Positions 1 to 5,771 of a DNA stretch of 5,771 bases are shown piece by piece. Origin of the DNA: an uncultured Bacteroidota bacterium (lineage in GTDB: Bacteria; Bacteroidota; Bacteroidia; Chitinophagales; Chitinophagaceae); the NCBI GenBank assembly GCA_903835145.1, contig CAILMA010000591.1, forward strand, positions 1 to 5,771, in the 5' to 3' direction. Numbering within the stretch: the first letter of the stretch is position 1; each line of letters opens with the position of its first letter. Both the position numbers and the translations under genes were made by a program. The notes beneath the pieces were generated by a model. It was not told the origin of the DNA, searched no databases, and saw only the letters and a program-made list of their open reading frames with translations.

Positions 1-756
1 CAATACGAGCATAATATTGACTGGAAGCAATGGGAAGCGCCGTTCTTTGAAGCTATTGAGCAACTGAGAAAGTTACAGATAGTAAATGGTGAATATTGGC
101 TTGAAGACCAGCTGAAAAAAGGTAAAACCGTGCTTGCAGAAGGGGCGCAGGGTAGCATGCTTGACATTGATTTTGGCACCTATCCCTTTGTTACTTCAAG
201 CAATACTATTGCTGCCGGTGTATGCAGTGGTCTCGGTGTTGCCCCGTCAAGAATTGGCGATGTTTATGGCATCACCAAAGCATATTGTACCCGCGTTGGC
301 GGTGGTCCTTTCCCTACCGAATTGCACGATGAAACTGGGGAGAAACTGCGGGCTGCTGGTGGCGAATTTGGAGCCACAACTGGCCGTCCGCGCCGTTGTG
401 GGTGGATGGACCTTGTAGCGCTCAGGTATGCAGTGTTACTAAGTGGGGTGAATAAATTGATCATCACAAAAACAGATGTGCTCGATGGTTTCAACCCGGT
501 AAAAGTTGCCACAGCCTACATAGTTGATGGTAGTGAAACCAATGAATTTCCTTACGATATTTGCGAAGATGACAGTATAGTGCCCGTCTATAAAACATTA
601 GAAGCATGGGATAAACCTATCACCGGAATAAATGAATATAGTGAATTGCCTAAAGCTTTCAAGGACTATTGTGATTTGGTAGAAAAATATCTTGATGTAA
701 AGATATCTCATATATCTAACGGAACGGGACGCAATCAATTAATAGTAATTGATTAG
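1..756 (+). CDS. purA: Adenylosuccinate synthase PurA, C-terminal part (5' end outside window)
   Basis: This is the last 251 residues of PurA, which joins IMP and aspartate using GTP to make adenylosuccinate, the first committed step from IMP to AMP, in the cytoplasm. The frame is open from base 1, so the true start lies upstream. Fragment residues 48-68 carry the EGAQG...LDID.GTYPFVTSSN block. Residues 98-107 read RVGGGPFPTE, 121-135 hold GEFGATTGRPRRCGW, and 156-163 hold TKTDVLDG. Aligned by eye to E. coli PurA with a constant offset of about 174, Q50, T65, R129, R131, K157 and D159 fall on Q224, T239, R303, R305, K331 and D333, the IMP-, aspartate- and GTP-binding residues. About 174 N-terminal residues are therefore missing, giving a normal full length near 425. 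The C-terminal SNGTGR replaces the common S-x-G-P-x-R. No internal break is seen. Confidence 0.97.
   Translation, partial: QYEHNIDWKQWEAPFFEAIEQLRKLQIVNGEYWLEDQLKKGKTVLAEGAQGSMLDIDFGTYPFVTSSNTIAAGVCSGLGVAPSRIGDVYGITKAYCTRVGGGPFPTELHDETGEKLRAAGGEFGATTGRPRRCGWMDLVALRYAVLLSGVNKLIITKTDVLDGFNPVKVATAYIVDGSETNEFPYDICEDDSIVPVYKTLEAWDKPITGINEYSELPKAFKDYCDLVEKYLDVKISHISNGTGRNQLIVID
733..754 (+). repeat. Perfect 9-bp inverted repeat across the purA stop codon
   Basis: AATCAATTA and TAATTGATT are exact reverse complements separated by the four bases ATAG. The second arm ends on the first base of the TAG stop codon. The stem is A/T-rich (one G:C pair) and no T-run follows directly; the nearest, five T at 770-774, is 15 bases after the stem. 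It may act as a weak terminator, a 3'-end stabilising hairpin or nothing at all. The repeat itself is certain, its function is not. Confidence 0.45.
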
Positions 757-789
757 AGAAAAAATTATGTTTTTATTATTGAAAAAAAA

Positions 790-819
790 TTTGGCAATCT
801 CATTAAACATTTAAAATTT
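790..819 (+). promoter_or_regulatory. Weak candidate Bacteroidota-type promoter in the purA to charged-protein spacer
   Basis: The 76-base spacer 757-832 is strongly A/T-rich and has no open frame of note. TTTG at 790-793 followed after 18 bases by TAAAATTT at 812-819 loosely fits the Bacteroidota -33 TTTG / -7 TAnnTTTG pattern, with two mismatches in the -7 box. If it is used, the 5' leader would be only about 10 bases. The alternative is read-through from purA. In such A/T-rich DNA a match of this quality can arise by chance. Confidence 0.2.
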
Positions 820-832
820 TACGGCAACAAGT

Positions 833-1372
833 ATGAGCGCTATGAAATCAAAAACAGACAAGAAAACCGCCGGCAAGAAAAGCGCTGACGAAAGTGCGGA
901 AGCGGCAGCAAAAAAGACCACATCAAAGACCAGGAAAGTAGCCCAGGATGAAGATGATGATTTGGAAGATGATTTGGATGATGCCCCTAAAAAGCCTGCA
1001 AAAAAGGCAGCTAAAGCAGCAACTAAGTCAAAGAAAAGTGATGATGACGACGATGATGACGATGACGATGATGCACCGAAGAAAAAGACAGCACCAAAAA
1101 AGTCGGCCGGTAAGAAAGCGAAAGCAGATGACGACGATGATGACGATGATGACGACATTGATGATGACGATGACGATTTTGGAAAGGATGAAGATGAGGA
1201 TTTCGATTTAGATAAAGACTTTGAAGAATTTGAATTACCTAAATCAAAAAGCAAGAGTCCGGCAAAGAAAAAATCATCATCGAAAGATGACGACTTCGAC
1301 GACGAGTTTAAGGACCTTGGCTTTTACAGCGAGGGAAGCAGCGGTTTTGATGATGATGATGATGATTTTTAA
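833..1372 (+). CDS. Low-complexity charged-block protein (Lys/Ala-rich and poly-Asp), function unknown
   Basis: I do not recognise a folded domain in this 179-residue protein. Residues 1-37 are Lys/Ala/Thr-rich. Acidic and basic blocks then alternate: acidic 39-50, basic 52-68 (KKPAKKAAKAATKSKK type, resembling bacterial histone-H1-like proteins), 11 Asp at 70-80, basic 83-97, 10 Asp at 99-108, 6 Asp at 110-115, mixed Asp/Glu/Phe at 116-134, Lys/Ser-rich 137-151, then a Phe/Asp region and the end FDDDDDDF. There is no signal peptide or membrane segment, so it is probably cytoplasmic and largely disordered. The start at 833 has no clear Shine-Dalgarno; ATG 842 (Met4) is an alternative. The stop overlaps the next start by one base. 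Possible roles, all inferred, are a nucleoid or RNA-binding protein, a DNA mimic, or a charged linker for partner binding. The frame is supported by the amino-acid pattern and by mixed GAT/GAC Asp codons. Function is unknown. Confidence 0.82.
   Translation: MSAMKSKTDKKTAGKKSADESAEAAAKKTTSKTRKVAQDEDDDLEDDLDDAPKKPAKKAAKAATKSKKSDDDDDDDDDDDAPKKKTAPKKSAGKKAKADDDDDDDDDDIDDDDDDFGKDEDEDFDLDKDFEEFELPKSKSKSPAKKKSSSKDDDFDDEFKDLGFYSEGSSGFDDDDDDF
1040..1072 (+). repeat. First long aspartate codon run (11 Asp)
   Basis: Eleven consecutive Asp codons (residues 70-80 of the charged protein) use GAT and GAC mixed irregularly. This is therefore a run at the protein level and not a pure DNA microsatellite. It is flanked by Lys-rich patches on both sides. 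Confidence 0.9.
1127..1177 (+). repeat. Second long aspartate codon run (10 Asp, Ile, 6 Asp)
   Basis: Seventeen codons encode Asp apart from a single Ile at residue 109, again with mixed GAT/GAC. Together with the run at 1040-1072 it repeats the same layout: a Lys/Ala-rich patch followed by a poly-Asp run. The Lys-rich patches before the two runs (residues 53-68 and 83-97) are similar in composition, which suggests expansion or duplication of a basic-acidic module. Confidence 0.85.
1349..1366 (+). repeat. (GAT)6 trinucleotide repeat at the 3' end of the charged-protein gene
   Basis: Six identical GAT codons encode Asp173-178, just before the terminal Phe and the stop. Unlike the two upstream Asp runs this one is a pure trinucleotide repeat, so its copy number could change by slippage without shifting the frame. 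Confidence 0.85.
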
Positions 1373-2679
1373 TGGATAAATCTCCAGCAAGGCGGAAGGC
1401 TGAATACAACATTGGCGCAGGCCAAATAACTGAAATGAAATTACGGATGCTGAGCTGGGCTAAACAGTTCAGCATCCATATTTTTTTGGACAATAATGAA
1501 TACAAAAGTCCTCTTGATGGTTACGAGTGTTTGGTGGCTGTAAACACCGTATACCAACTGGGCACTGACAGTAGGGACGTTTTATCTGAGCTTACACTCC
1601 AGCACAGCAGCAAAAAAGATTGGGTGTTCGGATGCCTAACCTACGATTATAAAAATGTACTTTTCCCGGGGTTGAAATCTGACAACCCCAAAACGATAGG
1701 TTTTCCAGAGGCAAGTTTTTTTATACCCGAAACGGTACTTTATATCTCCCGTGATTTTAAAAAGCTTATAATAGAATCCTTCGGCAATCCTGATGAGATT
1801 TATGGGTCCATACTTTCTGAAGTTCCATTTGCCCCTAAACCCCTGCCTTATCTCACGTTTGAAAGCAGTTTTACTAAAGATGAGTACGTCGATATAGTAG
1901 AAAAGTTGCGTACCCACATAAAGGACGGAGACTGTTACGAAATAAATTTCTGCAACAGTTGCTGGTGCGAACATGCGATAGTTGACCCGCTTTCCGTTTT
2001 CTCACGTTTAAATGATTTATCACCTGCGCCTTTTGCGGCCTATTTCCGGTTCAATGATTTATACCTGATGTGCGCCAGCCCGGAGCGGTATTTAAAAAAG
2101 GAAGGCCGGCGTGTCTTATCTCAACCGATAAAAGGCACAGCAGGCCGTAGCACAGACCCCGCTACAGATGAGCAGTTAAAGCTCGATTTGAGAAACAGCA
2201 TCAAGGAACAGGCTGAAAATGTAATGATCGTTGACCTTGTCCGTAACGACCTTTCCCGGTCCTGCGAAGTTGGAAGCATTTCTGTCGATGAGCTTTTTGG
2301 GATATACACTTTTCCAAGAGTGCATCAAATGATTTCTACCGTTAGCGGCACCCTCCTCAAAGATGGAAACATCACCGATGCAATAAAAACCAGTTTCCCG
2401 ATGGGTAGTATGACCGGTGCACCAAAGTATAAAGTCATGCAACTTATTGAGCGATACGAACGTACAAACCGGGAGCTTTTTTCCGGCTCAGTGGGCTATA
2501 TCAATCCTGCTGGTGATTTTGATTTCAATGTCGTGATTCGCTCGCTTTATTACAACCAAACTACACAACGCCTCGGCTACCAGACTGGAGGGGCCATAAC
2601 ATACGATAGTGACCCGTTGAAAGAATGGGAGGAAATGAGACTTAAGGCTTGGGCTATGGAAAGAATATTCGGTGCCTAA
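1372..2679 (+). CDS. pabB: Aminodeoxychorismate synthase component I (PabB)
   Basis: This 435-residue protein belongs to the chorismate-utilising (anthranilate synthase I/PabB) family. PabB converts chorismate to 4-amino-4-deoxychorismate, using ammonia from a PabA glutaminase, on the route to p-aminobenzoate and folate. SPERY at 236-240 and PIKGT at 252-256 match E. coli PabB E258 and K274 with the same 16-residue spacing. Lys in PIKGT separates PabB from TrpE, which has Ala there. Other motifs are GDCYEINFCNS (186-196), ENVMIVDLVRNDLSR (282-296), RVHQMISTVSG (316-326), FPMGSMTGAPK (342-352) and the C-terminal GGAIT..SDPLKEWEE (406-421) with Mg-binding acids. Length is normal for the family. 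The start at 1372 shares one base with the preceding stop; ATG 1435 (Met22) or 1447 (Met26) could be the real start, since the first 21 residues look atypical and no Shine-Dalgarno is evident at 1372. No pabA or pabC lies in the window. Isochorismate or anthranilate synthase function is less likely. Confidence 0.93.
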   Translation: MDKSPARRKAEYNIGAGQITEMKLRMLSWAKQFSIHIFLDNNEYKSPLDGYECLVAVNTVYQLGTDSRDVLSELTLQHSSKKDWVFGCLTYDYKNVLFPGLKSDNPKTIGFPEASFFIPETVLYISRDFKKLIIESFGNPDEIYGSILSEVPFAPKPLPYLTFESSFTKDEYVDIVEKLRTHIKDGDCYEINFCNSCWCEHAIVDPLSVFSRLNDLSPAPFAAYFRFNDLYLMCASPERYLKKEGRRVLSQPIKGTAGRSTDPATDEQLKLDLRNSIKEQAENVMIVDLVRNDLSRSCEVGSISVDELFGIYTFPRVHQMISTVSGTLLKDGNITDAIKTSFPMGSMTGAPKYKVMQLIERYERTNRELFSGSVGYINPAGDFDFNVVIRSLYYNQTTQRLGYQTGGAITYDSDPLKEWEEMRLKAWAMERIFGA

Positions 2680-2695
2680 CCGAATCGCTCTTTTT
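2667..2695 (+). terminator. Candidate intrinsic terminator overlapping the pabB stop codon
   Basis: ATTCGGT (2667-2673) and ACCGAAT (2679-2685) form a perfect 7-bp stem with a five-base loop, followed after five bases by five T residues at 2691-2695. The TAA stop of pabB (2677-2679) lies in the loop and at the base of the second arm. The short stem and the gap before the T-run make it a modest terminator, but its position at the end of a gene and before a new unit supports the call. Confidence 0.55.
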
Positions 2696-2704
2696 CGTTA
2701 TGTA

Positions 2705-2732
2705 TTTGTAGACTATCAATTGGTTATAGTTG
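2705..2732 (+). promoter_or_regulatory. Candidate Bacteroidota-type promoter for the outer membrane protein gene
   Basis: TTTG at 2705-2708 and TATAGTTG at 2725-2732 fit the -33 TTTG / -7 TAnnTTTG pattern, with one mismatch in the -7 box and a slightly short 16-base spacer. This would start transcription near 2739, with a leader of about 40 bases to ATG 2779 or 58 to ATG 2797. It lies just after the candidate terminator, as expected for a separate unit. An 8-bp palindrome AGGCGCCT (2751-2758) falls in the leader, and its role is unknown. Confidence 0.3.
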
Positions 2733-2778
2733 CTTAATAATAATAGAGGTAGGCGCCTTAAACTCTTTAGCAAAATTA

Positions 2779-5742
2779 ATGTCACATTTGCTTGCAATGA
2801 AAAATATGATCTCACGTTTCCTTTCTTTATTTATAGTGCTTGCTTTGTATTCCGGCATTAGCTTCGCTCAGACTTTCAACCTATCTGGGAGAGTGATTGA
2901 TGCCAATGATACCTCATCTTTGATTGGTGTAACAGTCGCATTGATCGGCACGTCCGACAGCAACATTATCAACGGTACGGCGACTGATGCTTCCGGTAAT
3001 TTTCAGATCAGCGGAATTGCAAAAGGCGATTACCGGCTGAAGATTGACTATCTCGGTTATAAATCTATAACAAGACCCGTTCACGTCATTGCAGAAGACG
3101 TATCGATAGGCACCATCAAGCTAAATGCTGCAAATAAAGAACTCAAGAGCGTTGTTGTTGCAGGGAAGCAGATACGCGCCGATCAGCTGGGTGACACTTC
3201 TCAGTTTCATGCTGACGCCTTTAAGACAAATCCTGATGCCACTGCAGAAGATCTTGTGAACAAAATGCCCGGTGTGACTTCTGACAATTCAGGAGTTAAA
3301 GTAAATGGAGAGTCGGTGCAGCAGGTGCTTGTTGACGGTAAGCCTTTTTTCGGAACAGATCCTGCACTTGCACTCAAAAATCTTCCTTCTGAGGTTATCG
3401 ACAAGATTCAGATTTTTGATAAACTCAGCGATCAGGCCACATTTACCGGTTTTGATGATGGCAACACGCAAAAGACAATGAACATTGTTACAAAAAGAAA
3501 CAAGAGTGAGGGCCAATTTGGGAAGGTATATGCAGGTGCTGGTACCGACGACAGGTATTCGGCTGGTGGCAGTTTCAATTCTTTTAGTGGTGATCAGCGC
3601 ATCTCTTTGATAGAGCTTTCTAACAACGTGAACCAGCAAAATTTTAGTTCGCAAGATATTCTTGGTACTTCAGGTTCCGGCGGAGGCAGAGGCGGCGGTG
3701 CCTTCGGCGGTGGCTTTGGCGGCGGCGGTGGGGGAGGTGGTAACAACTTCCTTGTTGGGCAGCAATCAGGCATAAACACAACGCATTCTGTAGGGCTTAA
3801 CTACAGCGACCAATGGGGGGCGAAGATAAAGATATCAGCAAGCTATTTTTTCAACTACACTGATAACGTAAATACAACCCAAAGTGTAAGAAACTACACA
3901 CTGCCGGGTAATGATATTAGACTCGATAGCAACCTCGTCAGCCTTTATAACGAAAGCGATAACCCGGAGACCAAGAACTTCAATCACCGGTTCAATGTTC
4001 GATTCGAATACACCATTGATTCATTTAACTCATTAATTATCACTCCTAACCTGAGCCTACAGGAAAATTATTCGGTCACCAGCCAGATAGACAGTAGCTT
4101 TTCGCCACTGAATACGCTTTTGAGTAATGCAGCAAACAGCAGCAGCATCAACAACACCGGATATACATTTTCTAACAATCTTCTTTACCAGCATAAACTC
4201 CATAAAAAAGGAAGAACAATTTCGCTTAACATTGGTACCTCCCTCAACGATAAGAACGGCGATGGCAAATACAACACTTTTACCGGGAGTCGGGATACCA
4301 CAGCATATCCGTTTAACTACTTAAATCAGAAGTATGACCTCACCAACTCGAGCAACACCATTTCGGCTAACCTCACTTACACTGAGCCAATTGGGAAGAA
4401 GAGCCAGTTGATGTTTAATTATAACCCGTCGGTCACACACAGTCTTTCAGATAAAGAAACGGATTCTAATGCCAATACATCGGAGCTTTACAACTTTGAT
4501 ACTACGCTTTCCAACAAATATACAAGCACCTACACCACTCAGCGGGGTGGTGCCAGTTACCGTTTGGGCGACAAAAAGATGAACCTTATGATAGGGGCCA
4601 ACCTGCAATATGCTGTGCTCGATGGTAATCAGGTATTCCCATCGGCTATGAACATTGAGAAACAATTCACCAATGTCTTGCCTATTGCTTTCTTCAATTA
4701 TCGTTTCAAAGATGGTCGCAACCTCCGTATCCAATATCGCACTAATATAAGCGCGCCATCTATTAATCAATTGCAGAATGTTGTTGATGTAAGCAACCCA
4801 CTATTGCTTTCTACCGGCAATAGAAACCTAAGACAAGATTACGAGCAAACATTTATACTTCGATACGGCTTGACAAAGTCAAAGACGTCACACAACTTCT
4901 TTGTATATGGCTACGCAAACTTTATTAATAACTACATCGGTACTTCTACCATAACAAACACGACTTCGGAAAAAGCTGATTCTTCGCTGCCCTATGTGGT
5001 ACCAATGGTAAGGGGTGCTCAACTCACCCAGCCAGTAAATCTTAACTATTATGCCAACACAAAATTGTTCGTAACGTATAGTATACCTGCCGGCTTCATC
5101 AAAAGCAATTTCAATGTAAACGGCGGCGTGAATTACACGCATACACCCGGACTTATTGATAATGTTTCGGAGTATTCTAATAATCTTATTCCGTCACTTG
5201 GTTTAGTTTTAAGCAGTAACGTTAGTGAAAACCTTGATTTCACCCTTTCTTATACTGGTAACTATAATTTTATTAAAAACTCGCTTCAAACCACAGCCAA
5301 CAACAACTACTATAACCATACTGCGGCTTTTAAAATCAATTGGATTCTGTTTAAATCCCTTGTGCTTAATACTAACATCACCCATAGTTATTACAGTACC
5401 CTCAGCTCTACAGCAGGTAACGTCGATTTCTACATGTGGAATGCCTACATAGCCTACAAGATGCTGAAAAACAAGGCTTTGGAGGCGAGATTAAGTGCAT
5501 TTGATATCCTTAACCAAAATAAGAGTATAACCCGTACTGTCGCGGCCAACTATGTTGAAAACGATGTTACCCACGTGTTGCAGCAATATTTTATGTTTCA
5601 GCCCACTTATACCTTGCGTAATTTTAAGGGCCCGATGCCGGAAACCCGGCAGAGACCTGATGACGGCATGATGCATGGCGGCCCGGGCGGTCCCGGTGGT
5701 CCGGGGGGCATGCAGCACAATCATGGGGATGGTGGTATGTAA
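2779..5742 (+). CDS. Outer membrane beta-barrel protein, TonB-dependent-receptor-like (OMP_b-brl_3 type)
   Basis: This 987-residue protein has the layout of the Bacteroidota outer membrane beta-barrel family related to TonB-dependent receptors. Residues 7-30 form a signal peptide (MKNMISR, hydrophobic core, then SFA|Q with likely cleavage after Ala30). It fits better from Met7 (ATG 2797), so the real start may be 2797 and not 2779. Residues 33-117 are a carboxypeptidase-regulatory-like Ig domain (SGRVIDA...LIGVTVAL...T.ASGNFQISGI..GDYRLKIDYLGY). Residues 120-240 are a plug-like segment (AEDLVNKMPGV, VLVDGKPFFG, FDKLSDQATFTGFDDG). About 245-949 is alternating beta-strand sequence rich in Asn, Ser, Thr and Tyr, long enough for a barrel of about 22 strands, ending near TYTLRNF. 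A Gly-rich stretch lies at 299-321, and residues 950-987 form a Gly/Pro/His/Met-rich tail. I see no TonB box and no SusD partner, although only 29 bases follow. The substrate cannot be told; transport of a ligand across the outer membrane is inference. Confidence 0.9.
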   Translation: MSHLLAMKNMISRFLSLFIVLALYSGISFAQTFNLSGRVIDANDTSSLIGVTVALIGTSDSNIINGTATDASGNFQISGIAKGDYRLKIDYLGYKSITRPVHVIAEDVSIGTIKLNAANKELKSVVVAGKQIRADQLGDTSQFHADAFKTNPDATAEDLVNKMPGVTSDNSGVKVNGESVQQVLVDGKPFFGTDPALALKNLPSEVIDKIQIFDKLSDQATFTGFDDGNTQKTMNIVTKRNKSEGQFGKVYAGAGTDDRYSAGGSFNSFSGDQRISLIELSNNVNQQNFSSQDILGTSGSGGGRGGGAFGGGFGGGGGGGGNNFLVGQQSGINTTHSVGLNYSDQWGAKIKISASYFFNYTDNVNTTQSVRNYTLPGNDIRLDSNLVSLYNESDNPETKNFNHRFNVRFEYTIDSFNSLIITPNLSLQENYSVTSQIDSSFSPLNTLLSNAANSSSINNTGYTFSNNLLYQHKLHKKGRTISLNIGTSLNDKNGDGKYNTFTGSRDTTAYPFNYLNQKYDLTNSSNTISANLTYTEPIGKKSQLMFNYNPSVTHSLSDKETDSNANTSELYNFDTTLSNKYTSTYTTQRGGASYRLGDKKMNLMIGANLQYAVLDGNQVFPSAMNIEKQFTNVLPIAFFNYRFKDGRNLRIQYRTNISAPSINQLQNVVDVSNPLLLSTGNRNLRQDYEQTFILRYGLTKSKTSHNFFVYGYANFINNYIGTSTITNTTSEKADSSLPYVVPMVRGAQLTQPVNLNYYANTKLFVTYSIPAGFIKSNFNVNGGVNYTHTPGLIDNVSEYSNNLIPSLGLVLSSNVSENLDFTLSYTGNYNFIKNSLQTTANNNYYNHTAAFKINWILFKSLVLNTNITHSYYSTLSSTAGNVDFYMWNAYIAYKMLKNKALEARLSAFDILNQNKSITRTVAANYVENDVTHVLQQYFMFQPTYTLRNFKGPMPETRQRPDDGMMHGGPGGPGGPGGMQHNHGDGGM
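3673..3741 (+). repeat. Glycine-codon-rich low-complexity stretch in the barrel gene
   Basis: Residues 299-321 of the outer membrane protein are almost all Gly, broken only by Ser, Arg, Ala and two Phe. The DNA is GGC/GGT/GGA-rich and much higher in GC than its surroundings. It probably encodes a flexible loop between the first barrel strands. The minus-strand reading is a poly-Pro shadow. Confidence 0.8.
5677..5709 (+). repeat. Gly-Gly-Pro triplet repeat in the C-terminal tail of the outer membrane protein
   Basis: Three consecutive Gly-Gly-Pro units plus two Gly (residues 967-977) are encoded by varied codons, so the repeat is kept at the protein level. It sits between MMH and MQHNH in a tail beyond the last predicted barrel strand. 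Confidence 0.75.
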
Positions 5743-5771
5743 CTACGTCCTTTTTAGAATCTGTTGTTAGG
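5743..5771 (+). other. Short downstream end, no feature assigned
   Basis: These 29 bases after the outer membrane protein stop contain a run of five T at 5751-5755, but I find no convincing stem before it, so no terminator is called. The next gene lies outside the window. Confidence 0.3.

Noticed and set aside
134..418. Hydrophobic plus-strand frame inside purA
   Set aside because: It lies wholly within the strongly conserved PurA frame, so it is a shadow.
1040..1177. GA/TG-rich repeats considered as a CRISPR-like or tandem DNA array
   Set aside because: There are no constant repeats with unique spacers. The period is three and codon use is mixed, so this is coding low complexity.
948..1211. 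Plus-strand out-of-frame reading rich in Met, Thr and Lys inside the charged-protein gene
   Set aside because: It is a frame-shifted reading of the Asp and Lys codon runs and has no domain or start signal.
811..1254. Minus-strand open frame rich in Ser and Phe opposite the charged protein
   Set aside because: The poly-Ser runs are the reverse-strand reading of GAT/GAC Asp codons. It has no independent start context, and the plus-strand frame has the sensible operon placement.
1252..1290. Possible frameshift separating the charged protein from a longer PabB fusion
   Set aside because: PabB is already full length from 1372 and the charged protein ends cleanly in TAA, so no frameshift is needed.
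1372..2679. TrpE (anthranilate synthase component I)
   Set aside because: PIKGT carries the PabB lysine where TrpE has alanine, and no trp genes are adjacent.
3594..3779. Minus-strand proline-rich frame opposite the Gly-rich stretch
   Set aside because: Poly-Pro is the complement of the Gly codons in the outer membrane protein gene.
2779..5742. SusC-type starch or glycan receptor
   Set aside because: The plug and SDQ..FTG..DDG segment fits the other Bacteroidota barrel family better, and no SusD partner or typical SusC signature is visible.
5743..5771. Terminator after the outer membrane protein gene
   Set aside because: A T-run is present but no convincing stem precedes it within the available bases.

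Overview
The window looks like ordinary chromosomal DNA from a member of the Bacteroidota, probably near the Chitinophagaceae/Sphingobacteriales side. The evidence is a large outer membrane beta-barrel protein with a carboxypeptidase-regulatory-like N-terminus and an SDQ/FTG/DDG plug segment, a PabB with the GDCYEINFCNS and FPMGSMTGAPK variants that I associate with this phylum, the lack of clear Shine-Dalgarno sequences before the genes, and moderate GC with AT-rich intergenic DNA. The assignment rests on family knowledge, not on a search.

Layout, all on the + strand: (1) 1-756 is the C-terminal ~60% of purA (adenylosuccinate synthase), cut by the window edge. (2) 757-832 is an AT-rich spacer with a weak candidate promoter; a perfect inverted repeat lies across the purA stop. 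(3) 833-1372 encodes a 179-residue, very low-complexity protein alternating Lys/Ala-rich histone-H1-like patches with long aspartate runs and ending in an acidic tip plus Phe. (4) 1372-2679 is pabB (aminodeoxychorismate synthase component I), overlapping the previous gene by one base (TAATG), with a candidate intrinsic terminator folded over its stop codon. (5) 2680-2778 is a spacer with a candidate promoter. (6) 2779-5742 encodes a 987-residue outer membrane beta-barrel protein with a signal peptide, a Gly-rich segment and a Gly/Pro/His/Met-rich tail beyond the barrel. (7) 5743-5771 is too short to interpret.

How the genes fit together: purA (IMP to AMP) and pabB (chorismate to aminodeoxychorismate, feeding folate) are linked loosely, because folate cofactors are needed for purine synthesis. 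The charged protein sits between them and may be translationally coupled to pabB. The outer membrane protein appears to be a separate transcription unit. I see no transposase, CRISPR array, tRNA, rRNA, phage gene or recognisable defence system. The most interesting item is the charged-block protein and its junction with pabB; I cannot claim a new system from this sequence alone.
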